This document shows positions 1-5,252 of a stretch of DNA of 7,802 nucleotides, one piece after another. The stretch spans positions 1 to 7,802 of the forward strand of contig JAEZXC010000128.1 in NCBI GenBank assembly GCA_023442845.1, read 5' to 3'. The translations under genes were made by a program, and so were the position numbers. Numbering within the stretch: the first letter of the stretch is position 1; each line of letters opens with the position of its first letter. Source of the stretch: Actinomycetes bacterium. GTDB lineage: Bacteria; Actinomycetota; Actinomycetes; Actinomycetales; Demequinaceae. The notes below the pieces were generated by a model. That model was not told the origin of the DNA and ran no database searches. It saw nothing but the letters and a program-made list of their open reading frames with translations.

Positions 1-945
1 CTCGCACGCATCGACACTGTCAACGGCATGAGCATCGAGGACGCCAAGGCGCGTCCCGAGTTCGGTGACCTGACGCCGCTGTACCCGCAGACGCGCCTTC
101 ACCTCGAGACGGACTCGCGCAACCTCACCAACCGGGTCATCGACCTTGTCGCGCCGATCGGTAAGGGCCAGCGTGGCCTCATCGTGTCGCCGCCCAAGGC
201 CGGTAAGACGCTCGTGATGCAGTCGATCGCGAACGCGATCACCGCGAACAACCCTGAGGTTCACCTCATGATCGTGCTCGTCGACGAGCGCCCCGAAGAG
301 GTCACCGACTTCCAGCGCAACGTCAAGGGTGAGGTCATCGCCTCGACCTTTGACCGTCCTGCGGTTGATCACACGCAGGTCGCTGAACTCGCCATCGAGC
401 GTGCGAAGCGCCTTGTGGAGATGGGCCAAGACGTCGTCATCCTTCTCGACGGCATCACCCGCCTGGGCCGCGCCTATAACCTGGCCGCACCTGCGTCGGG
501 CCGCATCCTCTCCGGTGGTGTTGACTCCTCGGCGCTGTACCCGCCTAAGCGCTTCTTCGGCGCGGCTCGCAACATTGAGAACGGCGGCTCACTCACGATC
601 TTGGCAACGGCTCTCGTTGAGACCGGCTCCAAGATGGACGAGGTCATCTTCGAAGAATTCAAGGGCACCGGCAACATGGAGCTCAAGCTCTCGCGCCAGC
701 TCGCTGACCGCCGCATCTTCCCGGCCGTGGATGTCAACGCATCCGGCACGCGCCGTGAGGAGATTCTCGTCAGCCCCGAGGAGCTCAAGGTGATGTGGAA
801 GCTTCGCCGGGTCCTGACGGGCCTCGAGACTCAGGCCGCAGCGGAGTTGCTCCTTGGCAAGCTCAAGGAGAACAAGACGAACGCCGAGTTCCTCATGCAG
901 GTTGCCAAGACGACGCCAAACGGCGGGCTCGACGGCGACGAGTAA
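1..945 (+). CDS. rho: Transcription termination factor Rho, C-terminal part (5' end outside window)
   Basis: Rho is the hexameric RNA-dependent ATPase that translocates on nascent RNA and releases it from RNA polymerase. The frame is open from base 1, so the gene is cut by the window edge; 314 codons remain, covering the ATPase domain, while the RNA-binding N-terminal domain is missing. Numbering from the first window codon, the Walker A motif SPPKAGKT is at 63-70, the VDERPEEV segment with the catalytic glutamate is at about 94-101, and Walker B LLD ends at D150. The Q-loop region with SGGVDS and PPKRFFGAARN lies around 170-190. The R-loop and arginine-finger region, KGTGNMELKLSRQ to SGTRREE, lies around 221-254. 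After Walker B this protein has LLDG where E. coli has LLDS. The reading ends with TAA and is followed 14 nt later by a strong intrinsic terminator. Identification is by near-identity to remembered Rho motifs and by synteny with rpmE-prfA. Confidence 0.98.
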   Translation, partial: LARIDTVNGMSIEDAKARPEFGDLTPLYPQTRLHLETDSRNLTNRVIDLVAPIGKGQRGLIVSPPKAGKTLVMQSIANAITANNPEVHLMIVLVDERPEEVTDFQRNVKGEVIASTFDRPAVDHTQVAELAIERAKRLVEMGQDVVILLDGITRLGRAYNLAAPASGRILSGGVDSSALYPPKRFFGAARNIENGGSLTILATALVETGSKMDEVIFEEFKGTGNMELKLSRQLADRRIFPAVDVNASGTRREEILVSPEELKVMWKLRRVLTGLETQAAAELLLGKLKENKTNAEFLMQVAKTTPNGGLDGDE

Positions 946-959
946 CTTCGCGATCACTT

Positions 960-1002
960 AGCTCAGGGCCCGACGCTGCGAAGTGTCGGGCCCTGAGCTT
1001 TT
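960..1002 (+). terminator. Intrinsic terminator of rho
   Basis: A perfect 15-bp stem (960-974 with 985-999) encloses a 10-nt loop (975-984). It is followed by a short T run (999-1002) and then CTCTC. The stem starts 14 nt after the rho stop codon. The complementary strand has no T run beyond the stem, so it should act mainly on rightward transcripts rather than on the converging DUF559 gene. It separates rho from the inserted unit and implies that rpmE needs its own promoter. Confidence 0.93.
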
Positions 1003-1006
1003 CTCT

Positions 1007-1057
1007 CCCGCCCCGCCCCCGGTGCCCGCCCCGCCCCCAGCGCCCCACCCCGCCCCC
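1007..1057. repeat. C-run tract (G-quadruplex motif on the minus strand)
   Basis: Nine runs of three to five cytosines occur in 51 nt: 1007-1009, 1011-1014, 1016-1020, 1025-1027, 1029-1032, 1034-1038, 1043-1046, 1048-1051 and 1053-1057. Most are separated by one to four bases. Part is an imperfect tandem repeat, since CCCCGCCCCCAG recurs at a 19-nt period (1029-1040 and 1048-1059). The minus strand therefore carries enough G runs for several quadruplexes. It begins a few bases after the rho terminator T run, ends 8 nt before palindrome A, and is the counterpart of the G tract at 2202-2254. Confidence 0.8.
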
Positions 1058-1065
1058 AGTGCGCT

Positions 1066-1116
1066 GGCAGGGCGTACGGGTCGATTTCTGCGAGAAATCG
1101 ACCCTCACGCCCTGCT
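1066..1116. repeat. 51-bp palindrome, copy A (left)
   Basis: Arms of 24 nt (1066-1089 and 1093-1116) pair with three mismatches around a 3-nt centre; the core arm is GGGTCGATTTCT. The copy matches palindrome B (2133-2183) at 44 of 51 positions after reverse-complementing one of them. It covers the last codons and the TGA stop of the DUF559 gene (stop at 1105-1107), so the end of that gene is written by the repeat. The two adjacent arm mismatches fall next to this stop, which suggests arm sequence and coding end have drifted together. No T run follows on the minus strand, so it is not a standard intrinsic terminator, although its RNA would form a stable hairpin. Confidence 0.9.
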
Positions 1117-2046
1117 AGGAGGCCGCGCACCGGGGTCGTGAGCGGCAATGACCGCCAACACCTGCCGTCGAACCCACTGAGGCCGGCCGACAATGTCCTT
1201 CCACCCAAACCGGATCACGACGTAACCCGCTGATGCGAGCGCAAGCGCGCGTCCATCGTCGGCCGCCATGGCGTCGGCGCTGGAGTGATACCGCTCGCCA
1301 TCGAGCTCGACCACCACGCGTGCGCGTCGGTGCAACATGTCGACGCGAATCGTCCGTTTCCCGAGACGAAGTGGTGCTTGGCGCTCAAAATCGGCGAATG
1401 CTCGGCCCTGGAACACCTCGCGGCGCGCGCGCACCTCGAGCGGGGAGGTCGCACCGGCCGCGAACTCATCGAGCAGTCGGTAAAGCAGACCGCGCTGGGG
1501 AACGCGAACCGTGTTCTCCGCCTCGCGGCGCACCTGGCTCCAGTGACACACCCGAAGCCAAAGTGCCTCGTAGAAGAGGTTCGTTCGGTCGCGCGCTGGA
1601 GCGTAACGCCACGCATCGAGCACCGCGCGCTCGGGGAGCGTGCATGGGATCCCGAGAGGAGCGCTCGACCCTTGAGGCCGGCCCGTTTGATGGACGCGGA
1701 GCCACGCGGGCGAACGGAGATGATGGTTTGTGGCGACGACGATGTCAGCGCGGTCGCCCACGCCGGCGAGCCGTCCCGGCGCATAGAGGTGCAATGCGAG
1801 TTGGCCGGTGACGAGCCCGTGTGGTTGCCACGCGCTGAGTGCTCGCCCGACGACATCTGGCTCTGACCGAAGTGACGTTGCCACATGCACGTGTGGCAGA
1901 ACCGCCGTCACGCGCCCGCGCCGCAGTGCGGTGCGCAGGTGAGAGCGGCCCCACACGGTGATGATCTCGCGACTCGTCAGCGCGAGCCGTTGCTGAACGA
2001 GAAAGTCCGCCACGGCCGGCGGCGAATTTGGGATCACGGGTGTCAT
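1105..2046 (-). CDS. AbiEi-like winged-helix / DUF559 (PD-(D/E)XK-type) protein
   Basis: Numbering from the ATG at 2046, this is a 313-residue soluble protein. Residues about 15-60 look like the N-terminal helix-turn-helix of AbiEi-type antitoxins: an SREI segment, then SHLRTALRRGRV and LPHVHVA. Residues about 65-190 are a middle region I cannot assign. Residues about 195-300 are a DUF559 domain, related to very-short-patch-repair-type nucleases: D236 in IRVDML, then E247, D249 and H254 in VVELDGERYH, then R279 in VVIRFGW. The D...ExD...H layout fits the PD-(D/E)XK fold, but nuclease activity is only inferred. The ATG has GGAG five bases upstream. An in-frame GTG two codons earlier (2052) is the alternative start. 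The gene converges on rho and diverges from rpmE, has no toxin gene beside it, and ends inside palindrome A. Such proteins are common, often multi-copy, in actinobacteria, and their role is unknown to me. Confidence 0.85.
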   Translation of the reverse strand: MTPVIPNSPPAVADFLVQQRLALTSREIITVWGRSHLRTALRRGRVTAVLPHVHVATSLRSEPDVVGRALSAWQPHGLVTGQLALHLYAPGRLAGVGDRADIVVATNHHLRSPAWLRVHQTGRPQGSSAPLGIPCTLPERAVLDAWRYAPARDRTNLFYEALWLRVCHWSQVRREAENTVRVPQRGLLYRLLDEFAAGATSPLEVRARREVFQGRAFADFERQAPLRLGKRTIRVDMLHRRARVVVELDGERYHSSADAMAADDGRALALASAGYVVIRFGWKDIVGRPQWVRRQVLAVIAAHDPGARPPSRA

Positions 2047-2056
2047 GCGCACTCCG

Positions 2057-2073
2057 CCATGTCACCCCATGTC
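2057..2073 (-). promoter_or_regulatory. Heptamer direct repeat upstream of the DUF559 gene
   Basis: On the minus strand, GACATGG occurs twice with starts 10 bp apart (one helical turn), ending about 10 bp upstream of the chosen ATG and overlapping the ribosome-binding region. The spacing would suit a dimeric or tandem DNA-binding protein, possibly the gene's own winged-helix domain. It is short, so chance is a real possibility. I see no convincing -35/-10 pair for this gene in 2047-2132. Confidence 0.25.
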
Positions 2074-2132
2074 GGGCTTTCCGCGCTCGCTCGGGCGCTT
2101 TCCTGTGGATACCGGGCCGCTCAGCCCGTCCC

Positions 2133-2183
2133 AGCAGGGCGTATGGGTCGATTTTCTGCAGAGATCGACCCATACGCCCTGCC
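2133..2183. repeat. 51-bp palindrome, copy B (right)
   Basis: A 19-bp perfect stem (2134-2152 with 2164-2182, arm GCAGGGCGTATGGGTCGAT) encloses an 11-nt centre that itself contains CTGCAG. With one bulged base, almost the whole 51 bp is palindromic. It lies 86 bp upstream of the DUF559 start and on the rpmE side. It is the inverted partner of palindrome A and is better preserved. On either strand a transcript would form a long hairpin, but no T run follows, so a terminator role is not supported. Confidence 0.92.
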
Positions 2184-2201
2184 AGCAGTCAAAGGCGGGC
2201 A

Positions 2202-2254
2202 GGGGCACGGGGGCAGGGGGGCAGGGGGCAGGGGGACAGGGGGGCAGGGGTGGG
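2202..2254. repeat. CAGGGGG tandem tract (G-quadruplex motif on the plus strand)
   Basis: Eight G runs occur in 53 nt (2202-2205, 2209-2213, 2216-2221, 2224-2228, 2231-2235, 2239-2244, 2247-2250, 2252-2254), with loops of one to three bases, mostly CA. This is a degenerate tandem repeat of about 7-8 nt with strong quadruplex potential. It starts 18 nt outside palindrome B and ends about 24 bp upstream of the likely rpmE extended -10 element, so it could influence rpmE transcription. It mirrors the C tract at 1007-1057. Confidence 0.85.
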
Positions 2255-2277
2255 CGGTGCGCGAGGGAATGCTCCCT

Positions 2278-2286
2278 TGTTACACT
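2278..2286 (+). promoter_or_regulatory. Probable extended -10 promoter for the rpmE operon
   Basis: TGTTACACT has the TGn extension followed by TACACT, a fair match to the -10 consensus. No good -35 hexamer lies 16-18 bp upstream, which is tolerable for extended -10 promoters. A 5-bp hairpin (AGGGA/TCCCT, 2264-2277) sits just before it. Predicted initiation near 2293 gives an 85-nt leader. A promoter is expected here because the rho terminator and the leftward gene insulate rpmE from rho transcription. Confidence 0.5.
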
Positions 2287-2292
2287 GTTTGG

Positions 2293-2316
2293 CTGGTCCG
2301 TTCGTGAACGGTCCAG
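2293..2316 (+). promoter_or_regulatory. 24-nt imperfect palindrome at the start of the rpmE leader
   Basis: Arms 2293-2303 (CTGGTCCGTTC) and 2306-2316 (GAACGGTCCAG) are complementary at 10 of 11 positions around a 2-nt centre. It lies immediately downstream of the proposed -10 element. It could be an operator for a dimeric repressor or, with the inner pair opened, an RNA hairpin in the leader. No T run follows, so it is not a terminator. I do not recognise it as the binding site of a known regulator. Confidence 0.4.
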
Positions 2317-2377
2317 ACGCTCCCGGTTCACCGTCGCAAGATCTGCGTGCGGACCCGGCGGCACTCTAAGGGAGATC

Positions 2378-2587
2378 ATGAAGAAGGACATTCACCCCGA
2401 GTACGTGGCCACCACTGTCACGTGCACCTGCGGCAACACGTTCGAGACCCGCAGCACCGTCACCTCCGGATCCATCAGCGTCGAGGTTTGCTCGGCCTGC
2501 CACCCGTTCTACACGGGCAAGCAGAAGATCATGGACACCGGTGGTCGAGTCGCGCGCTTCGAAAAGCGCTACGGCAAGACGAACTAA
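2378..2587 (+). CDS. rpmE: Large ribosomal subunit protein bL31 (zinc-binding form)
   Basis: A 69-residue protein of the 50S subunit, the usual size for L31. It starts MKKDIHPEY, the typical L31 N-terminus. It has the complete zinc ligand set of the C+ form: C16 and C18 in CTC, then C38 and C41 in CSAC. These are followed by HPFYTGKQK and GRVARFEKRYG, which are L31 signatures. The ATG at 2378 is preceded by AAGGGAG at 2368-2374. It is the only gene in this operon with an ATG start. C+ L31 can serve as a zinc store, and in many actinobacteria a C- paralogue replaces it under zinc limitation; none is seen in this window. prfA follows after 21 nt. Confidence 0.97.
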   Translation: MKKDIHPEYVATTVTCTCGNTFETRSTVTSGSISVEVCSACHPFYTGKQKIMDTGGRVARFEKRYGKTN

Positions 2588-2608
2588 GCGCTGGGACGCC
2601 GCGACAAC

Positions 2609-3694
2609 GTGGCCGAAGCATTCGCAGCCGTCCAGCCCTTGCTGGCGGAGTACGCCGACATCGAGCGTCAGCTCGCCGACCCGTCTGTCCACGCGGACAC
2701 GGGTCGCGCTCGCACGCTCGGACGCCGGTTCGCGGAGCTGGGTCGGGTTGTCGCGGCACACCGCGCATGGTCGACGGCGGCCGACGATCTGGCAGCAGCC
2801 AAGGAGATGGCCGACGTTGACCCCGAGTTCGCGAGCGAAGTGCCTGCGCTCGAGCAAGCGGTGAGCGACGCAACCGAACACCTCCGTCGCATCCTCATTC
2901 CGCGCGATCCTGACGACGCGCGCGACGCCATCATCGAGATCAAGTCGGGTGAAGGTGGCGAAGAGTCCGCCCTGTTCGCAGGTGACCTCCTCAAGATGTA
3001 CGTCAAGTACGCGGAAAGCCGAGGATGGAAGACCGAAGTGCTCGAGGCGGTCCACACCGACATGGGCGGCTACAAGGACGTCTCGCTCGCCGTCAAGGCG
3101 CCGGGCACGGTCCAGCCCGAAGACGGTGTGTGGGCCCATCTCAAGTACGAGGGCGGTGTTCACCGGGTGCAACGTGTGCCGGCCACGGAGTCGCAAGGCC
3201 GCATCCACACGTCGGCTGCAGGTGTGCTCGTCTACCCCGAGGCGGAGGAAGTCTCGGAGGTCGAGATCGACCCGAATGACGTCCGCGTCGATGTGTTCCG
3301 TTCCTCCGGTCCGGGCGGCCAGTCGGTCAACACAACCGACTCTGCCGTACGCCTCACGCACGTCCCCACCGGCATCGTGGTGAGCTGCCAAAACGAGAAG
3401 AGTCAACTCCAGAACAAGGAGTCGGCCTTCCGCATTCTGCGCGCCCGTCTGCTCGCGGCGCAGCGCGAAGCCGCCGAGGCTGAGGCTCAGGACATGCGCA
3501 AGTCGCAAGTGCGCACGGTTGACCGTTCCGAGCGCATTCGTACGTACAACTTCCCCGAGAACCGCATCGCGGATCACCGCACGGGCTACAAGTCGTACAA
3601 CCTCGACCAGGTCCTCGCGGGTGACCTGGGTCCGGTCATTCAGTCGGCTATCGACGCCGACGAGGCCGCCCGCTTGGCCGCCGCCGAGGACTAA
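2609..3694 (+). CDS. prfA: Peptide chain release factor 1 (RF1)
   Basis: RF1 reads UAA and UAG in the ribosomal A site and triggers hydrolysis of peptidyl-tRNA. The 361-residue length is standard. Domain order is as expected: a helical N-terminal domain to about residue 100, then the SGEGGEESALFAGDL segment (113-127). The PAT tripeptide at 191-193 is the RF1-type (not RF2-type SPF) stop-codon recognition motif. GGQ is at 236-238 within SSGPGGQSVN. The C-terminal segment RIRTYNFPENRIADHR is at 309-324. The GTG start at 2609 gives the canonical N-terminus but has only a weak GGGA about 12 nt upstream, so translation may depend on coupling to rpmE. prmC, which methylates Q238, begins 3 nt after the stop. 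Confidence 0.98.
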   Translation: MAEAFAAVQPLLAEYADIERQLADPSVHADTGRARTLGRRFAELGRVVAAHRAWSTAADDLAAAKEMADVDPEFASEVPALEQAVSDATEHLRRILIPRDPDDARDAIIEIKSGEGGEESALFAGDLLKMYVKYAESRGWKTEVLEAVHTDMGGYKDVSLAVKAPGTVQPEDGVWAHLKYEGGVHRVQRVPATESQGRIHTSAAGVLVYPEAEEVSEVEIDPNDVRVDVFRSSGPGGQSVNTTDSAVRLTHVPTGIVVSCQNEKSQLQNKESAFRILRARLLAAQREAAEAEAQDMRKSQVRTVDRSERIRTYNFPENRIADHRTGYKSYNLDQVLAGDLGPVIQSAIDADEAARLAAAED

Positions 3695-3697
3695 GAC

Positions 3698-4585
3698 GTG
3701 GCGCAGCTTCTCGCTGACGTCGTGGCGCGCTGTGCGGCCGGGCTACGTGAGGCGGGTATCGACAGCCCAGAGGCCGACGCCGTGGTTCTGTGCGCTCATG
3801 CAGCACGCCTCACGACGAGCGAGGTCCGTACCGGCGTGGTCACTGGCAAGACGATTGACGACGCCGTCGTTGCCGTGATCGACGGCCTCACCGCTCGCAG
3901 GCGGCGCCGTGAGCCACTCCAACACATCACCGGGCTCGCGGCTTTCCGCTTTCTCGAACTCCACGTGGGGGAGGGCGTGTTTGTGCCTCGCCCTGAGACG
4001 GAAATCGTGGCGCAGGCCGCGATCGATGCTGTGCTTCGCTGCCCCGCCGACACGGTCACTCCCGTCGTCATCGACCTGTGCGCCGGATCAGGCGCGATCG
4101 CCCTCAGCGTGGTGACCGAGGTGCCGAACGCGACCGTCATCGCTCTCGAACGCGAGCCACAGGCGATTGCGTGGCTTCGCCGCAACGCCGACGCCCTGCC
4201 AACCGCCGCCCGCGCCCGCCTCACTGTGGTGGAAGGCGATGTGACCGACCCTGCTGCACTAGCGTCGGCCGGGGGAACCGCGGACGTTGTTGTCTCCAAC
4301 CCCCCGTACGTGCCGCCTCACGAAGCCCCCACCCAACCGGAGGCGCGTCACGACCCGGAGGCTGCCCTGTACGGCGGCGGAGTGGACGGTCTCGACATCC
4401 CTCGCGCCGTCATGGCGGCCGCGTATCGGTTGCTCAAACCTGGTGGCACCTTTGTCATGGAGCATTCGTCGAGCCAAGGGGCCGACGCTGTGGCAGCGCT
4501 CGCGGAGCACGGTGGATTTGCCGACGCGACGACGGTGCCGGACCTCGCCGGGCTCGACCGCATCCTGCTCGCTCGCCGCGCGTGA
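3698..4585 (+). CDS. prmC: Release factor glutamine methyltransferase PrmC (HemK)
   Basis: This SAM-dependent enzyme N5-methylates the glutamine of the GGQ motif of RF1 and RF2. The 295-residue protein has the helical N-terminal domain with REPLQHITG (71-79) and the VPRPETE segment (96-102). SAM-binding motif I DLCAGSGAIAL is at 126-136, with acidic E151 at the end of the next strand. The catalytic NPPY is at 201-204 in VVVSNPPYVPP. The C-terminal part has YRLLKPGGTFVMEHS (243-257). The family name HemK reflects an old, incorrect link to haem synthesis. The GTG start lies 3 nt after the prfA stop, with no separate strong ribosome-binding site, so it is probably translated by coupling. The pairing with its substrate gene is conserved in many bacteria. 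Confidence 0.96.
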   Translation: MAQLLADVVARCAAGLREAGIDSPEADAVVLCAHAARLTTSEVRTGVVTGKTIDDAVVAVIDGLTARRRRREPLQHITGLAAFRFLELHVGEGVFVPRPETEIVAQAAIDAVLRCPADTVTPVVIDLCAGSGAIALSVVTEVPNATVIALEREPQAIAWLRRNADALPTAARARLTVVEGDVTDPAALASAGGTADVVVSNPPYVPPHEAPTQPEARHDPEAALYGGGVDGLDIPRAVMAAAYRLLKPGGTFVMEHSSSQGADAVAALAEHGGFADATTVPDLAGLDRILLARRA

Positions 4586-4598
4586 CAGACTAAGGGGC

Positions 4599-5252
4599 GT
4601 GATTCTGCCCTGCTTCGATCCCGCCACGTGGGGCCCGTCGATTGATGCCGCCGTTCACGCGGTCTCTCGCGGCGAGGTGGTGGTGCTTCCCACCGACACC
4701 GTGTACGGCGTCGGCGCCGATGCGTTTAGTCCTGAGGCGGTCGAACGCGTGCTGATGGCAAAGGGGCGGGACCGACAGATGCCGCCGCCGGTGCTCATCC
4801 CGTCCATTCAGACCGTCGACGGACTTGCCATGGACGTCCCGGCGGCTGCCCGCGCGTTGATGGAGGCCCTGTGGCCAGGTCCTCTCACCGTCATCGTGAA
4901 GGCGCAGCCGAGCCTCGCGTGGGATCTTGGCGAAACCCACGGAACCGTCGCCTTGCGCGTGCCTGATCATGGCGCTGCCCTCGCGCTACTTGCCCGTACT
5001 GGTCCGCTCGCCGTGACGAGCGCAAACCGTACCGGCCAGCCTCCCGCCACGACGGCTGACGACGCACAGGAGCAACTCGGTGCGGCAGTGTCGGTGTATC
5101 TGGACGGTGGCGACAGCCCTCTCGGGACGGCGTCGACGATTGTCGACGCGACGGGGCCCGCTCTGTCCGTGGTGCGAGACGGGGGAGTGGGCTGGGAGCG
5201 TCTGGTGGAGATTGCGGGAGTCGAAGCCTTTGGCGATGGGGCCGCCGAGTGA
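4599..5252 (+). CDS. tsaC: L-threonylcarbamoyladenylate synthase (Sua5/YrdC/YwlC family)
   Basis: It makes threonylcarbamoyl-AMP from threonine, bicarbonate and ATP, the first step of t6A at position 37 of ANN-decoding tRNAs. The protein is 217 residues: a single YrdC domain without the C-terminal Sua5 extension, so the short TsaC type. Motifs seen: LPTDTVYG (30-37), AKGRDRQMP (54-62, the actinobacterial variant with M where many others have K), LWPGPLT (91-97), TVALRVPDH (116-124), TSANRTGQPP (140-149) and LGTASTIVD (175-183). The frame is open further upstream but only overlaps prmC; the GTG at 4599 is the first usable start, 13 nt after prmC. The AAGGGG before it is only one base away, an unusually close ribosome-binding site, so the exact start is less sure than the function. 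It overlaps wecA by four bases. Confidence 0.94.
   Translation: MILPCFDPATWGPSIDAAVHAVSRGEVVVLPTDTVYGVGADAFSPEAVERVLMAKGRDRQMPPPVLIPSIQTVDGLAMDVPAAARALMEALWPGPLTVIVKAQPSLAWDLGETHGTVALRVPDHGAALALLARTGPLAVTSANRTGQPPATTADDAQEQLGAAVSVYLDGGDSPLGTASTIVDATGPALSVVRDGGVGWERLVEIAGVEAFGDGAAE

Larger units (their letters stand above)
1007..2254. other. Mirror-symmetric unit: C tract - palindrome - DUF559 gene - palindrome - G tract
   Basis: Seen directly: a leftward gene is bracketed by two 51-bp palindromes that match best when one is reverse-complemented (44 of 51 positions, against 40 of 51 in direct alignment). The outer arm of each starts GGCAGGGCGTA and the inner arm AGCAGGGCGT when each is read toward its own loop. 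Outside both palindromes, reading outward, come G-rich tracts on the outgoing strand. The unit lies between the rho terminator and the rpmE promoter, where related genomes have rpmE next to rho. I infer a cassette or repeat-associated insertion. No transposase is present, and I found no convincing target-site duplication, so mobility is unproven. It could instead be two independent genomic repeats that happen to border a gene. Confidence 0.45.

Noticed and set aside
1066..1116. Palindrome A as an intrinsic terminator for the DUF559 gene.
   Set aside because: The stem is long, but no T run follows it on the minus strand; Rho-dependent termination in this region cannot be judged from sequence.
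1233..1866. Long plus-strand open frames opposite the DUF559 gene.
   Set aside because: Their translations are Arg/Ala/Gly-rich with no recognisable domain, whereas the minus-strand frame shows a coherent DUF559 domain and a ribosome-binding site. They are antisense shadows.
2104..2112. TGTGGATAC resembles a DnaA box (8 of 9 positions).
   Set aside because: It is a single site with no cluster of boxes and no AT-rich region, and the neighbouring genes are not origin-linked; one near match is expected by chance.
1066..2183. A CRISPR array made from the palindromic repeats.
   Set aside because: There are only two copies, about 1 kb apart and inverted, with a gene rather than spacers between them and no cas genes.
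2045..2377. Open frame running from 2045 into rpmE, which would give a 180-residue protein.
   Set aside because: The upstream part translates the palindrome and G tract into low-complexity Gly/Ala/Gln-rich sequence. L31 homology begins exactly at the ATG at 2378, which has its own ribosome-binding site.
4287..4598. Possible N-terminal extension of the threonylcarbamoyl-AMP synthase.
   Set aside because: This region overlaps prmC coding sequence, including the NPPY motif, in another frame, and the extension has no family similarity. Open frames in high-GC DNA are common.
4755..4790. Loss of a catalytic lysine in the TsaC KGRxxxxP motif (M61).
   Set aside because: From memory, AKGRGRDMP-type sequences with M at this place are normal in actinobacterial homologues, so this is lineage variation rather than a defect.
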